Below are positions 45,161-53,347 of a stretch of DNA of 64,000 bases, in pieces (within the stretch, counting starts at the first letter, position 1; every line of letters starts with the position of its first letter). The notes beneath the pieces are model-generated. The model did no database searches, had not been told where the DNA came from, and saw only the letters and a program-made list of their open reading frames with translations. This stretch comes from Stenotrophomonas maltophilia (lineage in GTDB: Bacteria; Pseudomonadota; Gammaproteobacteria; Xanthomonadales; Xanthomonadaceae), in the NCBI RefSeq assembly GCF_013464485.1, contig NZ_RAUX01000018.1, positions 62,001 through 126,000 on the forward strand, written 5' to 3'. The translations under genes and the position numbers were made by a program.

Positions 45161-46579
45161 ATGGCAAGCTTTGGATACGGTGGCATCGGCTCGGGCCTGA
45201 ACATTTCAGACATCGTCAGCCAGCTGGTGGCGGCCGACCGCAAGCCCGCCGACAACGCGCTGAACCTGCAGCAGTCCAAGGCCAAGATGCAGCTGTCGTC
45301 GATCGGCACCGTCACCTCGGCCTTCGACAAGCTGAAGACCGCCTTGACCGCGCTGAAGGCCACGACAGCCTTCGACACCCGCACAGTGACCGCCACCGGC
45401 AAGGCCGGCCCCAACAATGCCGACGACGTGCTGTCGGCGTCGGTGGCACTGTACGACCAGGGTTTGACCAAGGCCGCAGCGGCCAACGGCACGCACCAGG
45501 TGGAGGTGAAATCCCTCGCCACGGCACACAAGCTGATTGCCAACGCCTCGGTGCCCAAGACCGACACCTTCGGCGCCGGAACCTTGACGCTGACCGTTGG
45601 CGTGGGCGACAAGGCAAAGACGATGAAGGTCGAGGTGGAGGCCGGCGATACGCTGACCACCGTACGCAACAAGATCGACGCCGCAGGCCGCAAGGAAGGC
45701 GTGCAGGCGACCCTGATCGCTTCGGGCGACAACCAGTACCTGTCGATCGCCCAGGAGAAGACCGGCGCCGCCAATGCGATCAAGCTCGAATACGGTGGCA
45801 GCGACCCGAAGTTGAGCGCACTGGTTGGCAGCCTTCAGGAGAACACCGCGGCAGCCGATGCCGAGCTGACCATCGATGGCGTCACGGTGATCAGCGACAG
45901 CAACACCGTGACCGATGCCGTACCAGGCCTGACTCTGAACCTCAAGGTCAGGGGCAAGAGCACGGTCGTGATCAGTACCGACACCACTGCAGCCACCAAG
46001 GTGATGCAGGACTTCGTCAAGGCGTACAACGATGCGATCGCCGCCATCAATACGGAGACCAAGTACGACGCCAAGACCAAGGAAGCGGCGACGCTGACGG
46101 GCGATGCGCAGATGCGCGGCGCATCCAGTCAGCTGCGTTCGATGATGGGCGCTGTACTGAAGGACCTGTCCGCGGATGGATTGGATCCGAAGAAGCTCGG
46201 CCTGCAGACCCGTGGCTATCCCAATGCCGACGGCAGCCTGGTGCTGGATGCGACCAAGTTCGCAGCGGCGCTTGCCAGCCAGCCGGAGAAGATCCGCTCG
46301 GCGATCACCGGTGATACCGGCGGCGCCGGCAAGCTCTACACGATGGTAGACGGTTACGTCAGTACGACCACGGGCAAGGAAGGCGCCTTCGTCGCCCGTA
46401 CCAAGGGCCTGAACACCACGCTGGACAACATCGACAAGCGTCGCAAGGACCTGGACGTCCGCATGAAGAACGTCGAGGAACGCTACAAGAAGCAGTTCCT
46501 GGCGCTGGACAGCCTGATGGGCAAGCTGCAGCAGAGCAACACCGCATTGCAGCAGCAGCTGGCGCAGCTGAACCGCTAA
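45161..46579 (+). CDS. fliD: Flagellar filament cap protein FliD (HAP2)
   Basis: FliD caps the filament tip and folds incoming flagellin. The 472-residue protein starts MASFGYGGIGSGLNISDIVSQLVAADRKPAD, with FliD_N to about residue 120, and has FliD_C (about 245-450) with ATKVMQDFVKAYNDAIAAIN, and the C-terminal coiled-coil RRKDLDVRMKNVEERYKKQFLALDSLMGKLQQSN. The ATG at 45161 follows GGAG; a longer open frame upstream covers the promoter and is rejected. An RpoN promoter controls it, one tier earlier than flagellin. Confidence 0.96.
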   Translation: MASFGYGGIGSGLNISDIVSQLVAADRKPADNALNLQQSKAKMQLSSIGTVTSAFDKLKTALTALKATTAFDTRTVTATGKAGPNNADDVLSASVALYDQGLTKAAAANGTHQVEVKSLATAHKLIANASVPKTDTFGAGTLTLTVGVGDKAKTMKVEVEAGDTLTTVRNKIDAAGRKEGVQATLIASGDNQYLSIAQEKTGAANAIKLEYGGSDPKLSALVGSLQENTAAADAELTIDGVTVISDSNTVTDAVPGLTLNLKVRGKSTVVISTDTTAATKVMQDFVKAYNDAIAAINTETKYDAKTKEAATLTGDAQMRGASSQLRSMMGAVLKDLSADGLDPKKLGLQTRGYPNADGSLVLDATKFAAALASQPEKIRSAITGDTGGAGKLYTMVDGYVSTTTGKEGAFVARTKGLNTTLDNIDKRRKDLDVRMKNVEERYKKQFLALDSLMGKLQQSNTALQQQLAQLNR

Positions 46580-46596
46580 AGGACTGCGTGCAACGC

Positions 46597-46624
46597 TCAA
46601 GTTTGGCGTGTAACGCACCGATAA
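46597..46624 (+). promoter_or_regulatory. Candidate FliA promoter for fliS
   Basis: TCAAGTTT, 12 bases and ACCGATAA resemble the FliA consensus with a spacer one base longer and one -10 mismatch. The same longer spacing is seen before cheV. It lies about 84 bases before fliS. Confidence 0.5.
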
Positions 46625-46707
46625 CGGACGCAACAGCAATCATCGCCGCGCCGTCGGCACCGGTCCCCACGATCGCCCGGCGGCACCCCGCGCAAGGAGA
46701 ATCACGA

Positions 46708-47124
46708 ATGTACGGTTCCAGCCGTCAATATGCCGAGCAGTACCGCCAGGTGGGAGTGACCAGTGCGGTCGCCGATGCCGATCCGCACAAGCTGGTGGCG
46801 ATGCTGCTGGCCGGCGCGCTGGAGCGCGTACGCCGCGCCCAGGCCAGCCTCGAGCGCGGCGACCAGGCCGGCAAGGGCAAGGCGATCGGCGAAGTCTGCG
46901 CGATCGTTGGCCACCTCAACGGCTCGCTGGACCACGAGGCCGGCGGCGAGATCGCCGGAAATCTGTCGGCGCTGTACGACTACGTGCTGCAGCGCCTGAC
47001 CGAAGCCAACCTGCACAACGACCGCGCCGCGCTGGACGAGTCGCTGCAGCTGCTGGGCGAGATCGACAGCGCCTGGAATGCGATCCCGCAGGAACAGCGC
47101 CGCCCGGCCGCGGTGGCACCATGA
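46708..47124 (+). CDS. fliS: Flagellar export chaperone FliS
   Basis: FliS binds flagellin and keeps it unfolded for export. The 138-residue protein has the family pattern YAEQYRQVGVTSAVADADPHKLVAMLLAGALERVRRAQASLERGD followed by DYVLQRLTEANLHND. The ATG at 46708 lies 8 bases after AAGGAGA. Its stop overlaps the next gene in ATGA. With three flagellins upstream it probably serves all of them through their common C-terminal helix. Identification is secure. Confidence 0.95.
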   Translation: MYGSSRQYAEQYRQVGVTSAVADADPHKLVAMLLAGALERVRRAQASLERGDQAGKGKAIGEVCAIVGHLNGSLDHEAGGEIAGNLSALYDYVLQRLTEANLHNDRAALDESLQLLGEIDSAWNAIPQEQRRPAAVAP

Positions 47125-47414
47125 GCCTGCACGAATTGCACGCCCAGCTGGACGCGTTCGAGAAAGCCCTTGGCGAGGAATCCCTTGACCAGGCCGACAG
47201 CCTGCTCGACGGCCACGACAGCACGCTGCATGCGCTGCTCAGCCAGCCGCTGACCGTCGCCGACCACGCACCGCTGACCGCGCTGTTCGAGCGCCAGCAG
47301 AATCTGCTGGGCCTGCTGCGCCAACGCCGCGATGCTGTAGCCGCACTGATGAATGACGGCCAGCGCTCGCTTCGCGCCGCGCATGCGTACCTGCAGGCAG
47401 AATCGCTGGCATGA
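47121..47414 (+). CDS. fliT: FliT-like flagellar chaperone
   Basis: A 97-residue helical protein directly after fliS, the place of FliT in many proteobacteria. FliT-type proteins bind FliD and can modulate flagellar transcription. The sequence MSLHELHAQLDAFEKALGEESLDQADSLLDGHDS and LFERQQNLLGLLRQRRDAVAALMNDGQRS forms three to four amphipathic helices with no strong motif. It overlaps both neighbours by 4 bases. The call rests on position, size and helical pattern, so the symbol is tentative. Confidence 0.65.
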   Translation: MSLHELHAQLDAFEKALGEESLDQADSLLDGHDSTLHALLSQPLTVADHAPLTALFERQQNLLGLLRQRRDAVAALMNDGQRSLRAAHAYLQAESLA

Positions 47415-47989
47415 CCCAACTGCCGACCACGTCGCTGCATCATCCCGCCGAAAGCGAGCTGTTCGACGAAACGCTCAGCTGCGAGCTGGCCCTGCCGGCG
47501 GAGTTCCAGGCAGGCAGCGCCGCCGGTCGCACCAGCAGCGCCGAAGGCCTGCTGCGCAGCCTGGCCCTGGTCGAGGACAGCCGCGTCGACGAGCACGACG
47601 ACCGCAATGAAGCCAGCCTGCAACTGCAGCGGCTGGAAGCCAAGCTCGACCTGGCGATGGTGCTGCTGGGCCGGCTGGTGCGCCAGCAGGGCCAGGAGCT
47701 GACCCTGCGCCCGGTGCGCTGGTCCCGCCGCGGCATCCGCCTGCAGCTGGGCCCGCGCAGCGGCGCAAGCGCAGGCCAGGCCGGCGTTGTACGCCTGCAG
47801 CCCAGTGACTGGCTGCCCGACCATATCGACCTGCCGGTGGAAGTGATCGCCGAGGCGGCAGATGGTGGCGGTGGCCACTACCTGTGGCTGCGCTTCCAGC
47901 GTCTTGGCGATGGGCTGGAGATGGCGATGGAGCGGCATCTTTTCCGCCTGCACCGCCGCCAGGTGGCCGAGGCGCGCCGGGCCCGCTGA
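47411..47989 (+). CDS. Atypical PilZ-domain protein with N-terminal coiled coil
   Basis: A 192-residue protein. A disordered N-terminal part is followed by a heptad-rich helix (about 65-95, EASLQLQRLEAKLDLAMVLLGRLVRQQG) and a beta-rich C-terminal domain. The latter reads LRPVRWSRRGIRLQLGPRSG and DWLPDHIDLPVEVIAEAADG, like a PilZ barrel. The c-di-GMP-binding RxxxR and D/NxSxxG motifs are not intact (SRRG remains). This layout recalls the tetrameric, non-ligand-binding PilZ protein XCC6012 of Xanthomonas campestris, though the match is from memory. It overlaps fliT by 4 bases and probably acts on flagellar function or regulation. Confidence 0.65.
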   Translation: MTQLPTTSLHHPAESELFDETLSCELALPAEFQAGSAAGRTSSAEGLLRSLALVEDSRVDEHDDRNEASLQLQRLEAKLDLAMVLLGRLVRQQGQELTLRPVRWSRRGIRLQLGPRSGASAGQAGVVRLQPSDWLPDHIDLPVEVIAEAADGGGGHYLWLRFQRLGDGLEMAMERHLFRLHRRQVAEARRAR

Positions 47990-48074
47990 AACCTGCCACC
48001 ATGACGCTGGATGGGCAAGCCTTGGCGCGCCCGTTCAGCTAAGTTAAGGTGGACTCCCCTCACGGACCTCCAAC

Positions 48075-48713
48075 GTGCCTGTGCGAGTTCTCATCGTCGA
48101 CGATCACACCCTGGTCCGCGCCGGCCTGGCGCGGCTGCTGCAGGGGTTTGCCGACGTGCAGCTCGTCGCCGAGGCCAGCAATGCCGAACAGGCACTGCAG
48201 CTGGCCCTGCAGCACGCCCCGGACGTGGTCCTGATGGACCTGTCACTCCCCGGCCGCACCGGCCTGGAAGCGCTCAGTGACATTCGCCTGCGTGCCCCCG
48301 GCACGCGGGTGGTGATGATGACCATGCACGACGACGCCGCGCACGTGCGCGATGCGCTGGATCGTGGCGCGGTCGGGTTCGTGGTGAAGGATGCCGCACC
48401 GCAGGAGCTGGAACTGGCGCTGCGCGCCGCGCATGCCGGACAGGTGTTCCTGAGCCCGCAGATCTCCGCCAAGATGCTGGCACCGATGCTCGGCCGCGAG
48501 AAACCTACCGGCATCGCCGCGCTGTCACCGCGCCAGCGCGAGATCCTGCGCCGCATCGGCAAGGGCGAAAGCAACAAGGAAATTGCCGCCGACCTCGGCA
48601 TCAGCGTCAAGACGGTAGAGACCCACCGCGCACGCATGATGGAATCGCTGGGCTGTCGCCGCGCCAACGATCTGCTATTGCTGGCGGCGCGCCACCAGCA
48701 CGAGCTGGAGTGA
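48075..48713 (+). CDS. LuxR/NarL-type response regulator
   Basis: A 212-residue transcription regulator. The receiver (1-120) has the acidic pair VDDH at 8-11, phospho-acceptor Asp55 in LMDLSLPG and the lysine in FVVKDAAP. The C-terminal LuxR helix-turn-helix reads LSPRQREILRRIGKGESNKEIAADLGISVKTVETHRARMMESLG. It starts at GTG 48075. No kinase gene is adjacent. The HisKA_3 kinase at 21934 is of the class that normally pairs with this regulator type, but the pairing is a guess. Its place between the PilZ gene and rpoN2 suggests control of flagellar genes. Confidence 0.88.
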   Translation: MPVRVLIVDDHTLVRAGLARLLQGFADVQLVAEASNAEQALQLALQHAPDVVLMDLSLPGRTGLEALSDIRLRAPGTRVVMMTMHDDAAHVRDALDRGAVGFVVKDAAPQELELALRAAHAGQVFLSPQISAKMLAPMLGREKPTGIAALSPRQREILRRIGKGESNKEIAADLGISVKTVETHRARMMESLGCRRANDLLLLAARHQHELE

Positions 48714-48723
48714 TCGGCTGTCG

Positions 48724-48828
48724 GTAGAGTCGACTGTTAGTCGACTTGCGCGCGGAGCGCGGGAGTTTTCCAGAGCCTGATCGGAGAGCAGTCGACTAAC
48801 AGCCGACTCTACCGACAGTCGACTCTAC
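48724..48828. repeat. SMAG repeat cluster
   Basis: GTAGAGTCGACTG opens the cluster; two right-hand ends with GACTCTAC follow, at 48805-48812 and 48821-48828. A GCGCG palindrome lies in between. It follows the LuxR-type regulator gene and could end its transcript. Confidence 0.8.
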
Positions 48829-48975
48829 CAACCCACAACTTCCCGCATCGGCGACGATTTCTCGTCACCCCGACACGCCCCGACAGGAATCCGTACACGA
48901 CGCTGTGCGTTCAGTGCGGCGCCCGTACCCAAAATCAACAACTTGGATGCGCCCCTCGTCAACATTCCGCGCCAA

Positions 48976-48994
48976 TGTAGGGAATATCCCTACA
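48976..48994. promoter_or_regulatory. Perfect 19-bp palindrome, candidate operator
   Basis: TGTAGGGAATATCCCTACA is symmetrical at every position. It lies 111 bases before the rpoN2 start. Its form, TAGGG-AATAT-CCCTA, resembles binding sites of NarL/FixJ-family regulators such as the RcsB box. The LuxR-type regulator encoded just upstream is the obvious candidate ligand, but this is inference. Confidence 0.5.
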
Positions 48995-49105
48995 GCTTGT
49001 CGGGACATCCACGAAGCCCCTCAGGAACCCCCTGATTCCGCCCCCGCCGGATCAAAAGCAAGATGCGTTCCACAAGGCGCCGGGGAGCGGTGCCGGGGAA
49101 CCACG

Positions 49106-50515
49106 ATGAAGGCTGCACTCTCGACCCAGCTGGGCCAACAACTTCACCTTACCCCGCAGTTGCTGCAGTCGATCAGGCTGCTGCAGCTCGATGGCCTGCA
49201 CCTGGAACAGGAAATCCAGCGCCTGCTGGATTCCAACCCGCTGCTCGAGATCGAAGAAGCCGAAGCGCCGGCCGCCGACGCCACCGATGCGGCCAGCACC
49301 ACGCTGGAAACCGCAGCGTTCGACGAACTGCCGGAGTCCTCGATGTGGGACGTGGCCGGCGCCAGCTGGCAGGACGGCGATGACGACCGCATGGCACGCA
49401 TCGCCGCCGGTGAGTCGACCGACCCGCAGCTGCGCGTGCTGCAGCGCCTGTCGCTGGACATGGACGACCGCCAGCTGGCCGTCGCGGCCTTCTGGCTCGA
49501 TCACTGCGATGAGGCCGGTTATCTGCTGGCGCCGCTGGACCAGCTGCAGCTGCTGGCCAGCGCCCAGTTCGACATCGCCACCAACGGCGTCGAAGCCATC
49601 CGTCAGCAGCTGCTGCACGGCGAACCGGCCGGCATGGCCGCGCAGGACCTGCGCGAAGGTCTGCAGGCGCAGCTGCGCAGCCTGCACGGGGTTGTGCCTG
49701 CCCGCCACCTGGCCGCACGCATCCTGGACGGCGCGCTTGAAGCGCTGGCCGCACACGACTACCCCGCCCTCGCCCGCCAGCACGACGCCGAAATCGACGA
49801 CGTACGCGAAGCCGTGCGCCTGATCCTGTCGCTGCAGCCGCGCCCGGGTGACAGCCTGCTGCCCGAACGCAATGCAGTGGTGGTGCCGGACGTGGTCGCG
49901 TGGCACGCTGACAACCAGTGGAAGGTGGCCCTGAACCCGGCCACCAGCCGCCGTGTGTCGATCAACAGCCAGTACGAACAGGCCCTGGCCGAGACCAGCG
50001 AAGCCGCGCCGGCGCTGCGCGAGATGCTGCAGGAGGCGCGCTGGTTCAGCCGCAGCCTGTCGATGCGCTATGACACCCTGCTGCGCACCGCGCGAGTGAT
50101 CGTCGAGCGCCAGGCCGCGTTCCTGGTGCGTGGCGAGGAGGCCATGGCACCGCTGACCCTGAAGGAAGTGGCCGAGGAAATCGGCATGCACGAGTCCACC
50201 GTCTCGCGCATCACCACCGGCAAGTTCCTGCAGACCCCGCGCGGCACCTTCGAGCTGAAGCACTTCTTCGCCGTGCGCCTGGAAGGCGCCAGCGTCTCCG
50301 GCCAGGCGGTGAAAGCCATGGTCCGCCGCCTGATCGACGCCGAACCCGCGGGTCGCCCGCTGGCCGACGAGGCCATTGCCGGCCTGCTGTCGCGCCAGGG
50401 GGTGAACATTGCCCGCCGAACCGTCGCAAAATACCGAGAACAACTGGACATCGCCCCGGCCCGTGAACGGCGCCGGCTGGGCGCCAGGCAACCGCAGCTG
50501 GCCCGGGTGGGCTGA
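49106..50515 (+). CDS. rpoN2: RNA polymerase sigma-54 factor RpoN2
   Basis: A 469-residue sigma-54. The activator-interacting region I is Gln/Leu-rich (LGQQLHLTPQLLQSIRLLQLDGLHLEQEIQRLLDSNPLLE), the core-binding domain follows, then the HTH region MHESTVSRITTGKFLQTPRGTFELKHFF, and the RpoN box ARRTVAKYREQL near residue 448. Xanthomonads carry two rpoN genes; the copy before vemR and fleQ is rpoN2, and in Xanthomonas it drives flagellar genes. Six RpoN-type promoters in this window are its likely targets. The ATG at 49106 gives region I at the right place. Confidence 0.95.
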   Translation: MKAALSTQLGQQLHLTPQLLQSIRLLQLDGLHLEQEIQRLLDSNPLLEIEEAEAPAADATDAASTTLETAAFDELPESSMWDVAGASWQDGDDDRMARIAAGESTDPQLRVLQRLSLDMDDRQLAVAAFWLDHCDEAGYLLAPLDQLQLLASAQFDIATNGVEAIRQQLLHGEPAGMAAQDLREGLQAQLRSLHGVVPARHLAARILDGALEALAAHDYPALARQHDAEIDDVREAVRLILSLQPRPGDSLLPERNAVVVPDVVAWHADNQWKVALNPATSRRVSINSQYEQALAETSEAAPALREMLQEARWFSRSLSMRYDTLLRTARVIVERQAAFLVRGEEAMAPLTLKEVAEEIGMHESTVSRITTGKFLQTPRGTFELKHFFAVRLEGASVSGQAVKAMVRRLIDAEPAGRPLADEAIAGLLSRQGVNIARRTVAKYREQLDIAPARERRRLGARQPQLARVG

Positions 50516-50529
50516 AAAGGATGTTGGAC

Positions 50530-50903
50530 ATGAACAAGCTCACGGTCCTGTTGGTCGATGACCACGAGGGCTTCATCAATGCGGCGATGCGCCATTTCCG
50601 CAAGATCGACTGGCTGCAGATCGTCGGCAGCGCCGGCAACGGCCTGGAAGCGATCGAGCGCTCGGAAACGCTGCGCCCGCAGGTGGTGCTGATGGACCTG
50701 GCCATGCCGGAAATGGGTGGCCTGCAGGCCACCCGCCTGATCAAGTCGCAGGACGATGCACCGTACATCGTGATCGCCAGCCACTTCGACGACGCCGAGC
50801 ACCGCGAACATGCGCTGCGCGCCGGCGCCGACAATTTTGTCAGCAAGCTGTCCTACATCCAGGAAGTCATGCCGATCCTGGAAGGCCTCAGGGAGGATCG
50901 ATC

Positions 50904-50907
<4 letters not shown>
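50530..50907 (+). CDS. vemR: Receiver-only response regulator VemR
   Basis: A 125-residue, single-domain response regulator with no output domain. The acidic pair is in LLVDDHEG (Asp10, Asp11), the phospho-acceptor is Asp56 in VLMDLAMPEMGG, and the switch lysine is in FVSKLSY. In Xanthomonas, VemR sits between rpoN2 and fleQ and affects motility, exopolysaccharide and virulence, acting with FleQ. The ATG at 50530 is preferred because AAAAGG lies 9 bases upstream; an ATG at 50521 would add three residues. The stop overlaps the fleQ GTG start. Confidence 0.9.
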
Positions 50908-52409
<1,502 letters not shown>

Positions 52410-52433
52410 ACCGCGTCACCTGCATGAAGGGGG

Positions 52434-52468
52434 CACGAACGCCTGGGCTTGCCCAGGCGTTCGTGTTT
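52434..52468 (+). terminator. fleQ terminator
   Basis: CACGAACGCCTGGGC and GCCCAGGCGTTCGTG form a perfect 15-bp stem around TT, followed by TTT. Confidence 0.85.
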
Positions 52469-52614
52469 CCAGAACCCGGGGGCGGATCCCTGCGCATCTA
52501 CAGCGCCAGAACGCCGGCCGCTGGACACCGCAGCCCCAGGCCAGAAATCCGACGCCGGTTAAATGGCGCGTCACAGCCCAGAAACGCGCCATCCATCCGT
52601 GCCGTGGATCAAGC

Positions 52615-52639
52615 GTGTCGACCAAGGTCGACACCCACC
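52615..52639. repeat. SMAG-type palindrome
   Basis: GTGTCGACC-AA-GGTCGACAC is identical to the palindrome at 18965-18984, followed here by CCACC rather than CTACC. Confidence 0.65.
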
Positions 52640-52693
52640 AAGGGCAGTCCATGCCCGTCTGTCAGATCGCAGGAAATTGTCGAACGCGGGGTC

Positions 52694-52777
52694 GGTCCGG
52701 TTGCGGGGGTGTCAGCCGCATGGATGCGGCTGCCAAGCCCCCAGGGACGGGTTTACGGCGTCCCCCGCAACCGGACC
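52694..52777. repeat. 84-base three-way-junction element
   Basis: GGTCCGGTTGCGGGGG and its exact complement CCCCCGCAACCGGACC (52762-52777) form a 16-bp outer stem. Inside lie CAGCCGCA-TGGA-TGCGGCTG (52713-52732) and GGGACG/CGTCCC (52744-52764), the latter sharing three bases with the outer stem. The fold could be an RNA or a DNA repeat. From memory, related elements recur in gaps of Stenotrophomonas and Xanthomonas genomes; this was not checked. It is unlike SMAG. Confidence 0.6.
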
Positions 52778-52905
52778 CACCCTGCCATCCCACGGATAGC
52801 CAGCGTCTGCCGTTGCTCCGGCCTTTGCCGTTGCTTCGGCGGGTGCAGGGCGCAGCCCCGCCAGCACACCCAACCTCCTCACTTCACTGAATCGAAAACC
52901 GGTTT

Positions 52906-52921
52906 CGGCACGGCACTTGCA
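52906..52921 (+). promoter_or_regulatory. RpoN (sigma-54) promoter for the fliE operon
   Basis: CGGCAC-GGCAC-TTGCA has the invariant GG-N10-GC and one mismatch to TGGCAC. It lies 48 bases before the fliE start. Confidence 0.78.
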
Positions 52922-52968
52922 CTGGCTTCAGCAGACACCCCCATTCCCTGTTTCTGGAACCGTTGCAG

Positions 52969-53334
52969 ATGTCCCACTCCGTCACTTCGATCCTTTCGCA
53001 GATCCGCTCCTATCAGACCCAGATGGGACAGCCGGCGCTCAACCCGCTGGGCGAAACGCCGCGCGGCAACGCCCTGCCGGGCACGGTGCTGGATGCACCG
53101 CAGGCCCAGCCGGCCAGCTTCACCGAAACCCTGCGTGGTGCGATTGCCGGCGTCAACGATGCGCAGCAGAAGTCCGGCGCCCTCGCCAAGGCCTTCGAAA
53201 TGGGCGACCCCAGCGCCGACCTGGCCAAGGTGATGGTCGCCTCGCAGCAATCCCAGATCGCCTTCCGCGCCACTGTGGAAGTCCGCAACCGTCTCGTCCA
53301 GGCTTACCAGGACGTGATGAACATGCCGCTGTAA
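52969..53334 (+). CDS. fliE: Flagellar hook-basal body complex protein FliE
   Basis: FliE is the adaptor between the MS ring/export gate and the proximal rod. The 121-residue protein has the conserved C-terminal half SFTETLRGAIAGVNDAQQKSGALAKAFEMGDPSADLAKVMVASQQSQIAFRATVEVRNRLVQAYQDVMNMPL. The ATG at 52969 was chosen over an in-frame TTG at 52963. It leads the RpoN-driven fliEFGHIJK operon. Identification is secure. Confidence 0.96.
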   Translation: MSHSVTSILSQIRSYQTQMGQPALNPLGETPRGNALPGTVLDAPQAQPASFTETLRGAIAGVNDAQQKSGALAKAFEMGDPSADLAKVMVASQQSQIAFRATVEVRNRLVQAYQDVMNMPL

Positions 53335-53347
53335 GGAACATTGACGC

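Larger units (their letters stand above)
48714..49105 (+). other. Regulatory gap upstream of rpoN2
   Basis: The 392-base gap between the LuxR-type regulator and rpoN2 contains a SMAG cluster (48724-48828) and a 19-bp perfect palindrome (48976-48994). No gene was recognised; the open frame that runs into rpoN2 from 48905 is not RpoN-like before 49106. Confidence 0.5.
52410..52968 (+). other. 559-base gap between fleQ and fliE
   Basis: The gap holds the fleQ terminator (52434-52468), a SMAG-type palindrome (52615-52639), a large folded element (52694-52777) and the fliE RpoN promoter (52906-52921). Open frames in it lack protein-like composition. It is the largest gene-free stretch in the window. 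Confidence 0.6.

Noticed and set aside
48905-49105. N-terminal extension of rpoN2
   Set aside because: The frame is open from 48905, but the residues before 49106 are not sigma-54-like and the stretch covers the palindrome at 48976. Region I begins properly at 49106.
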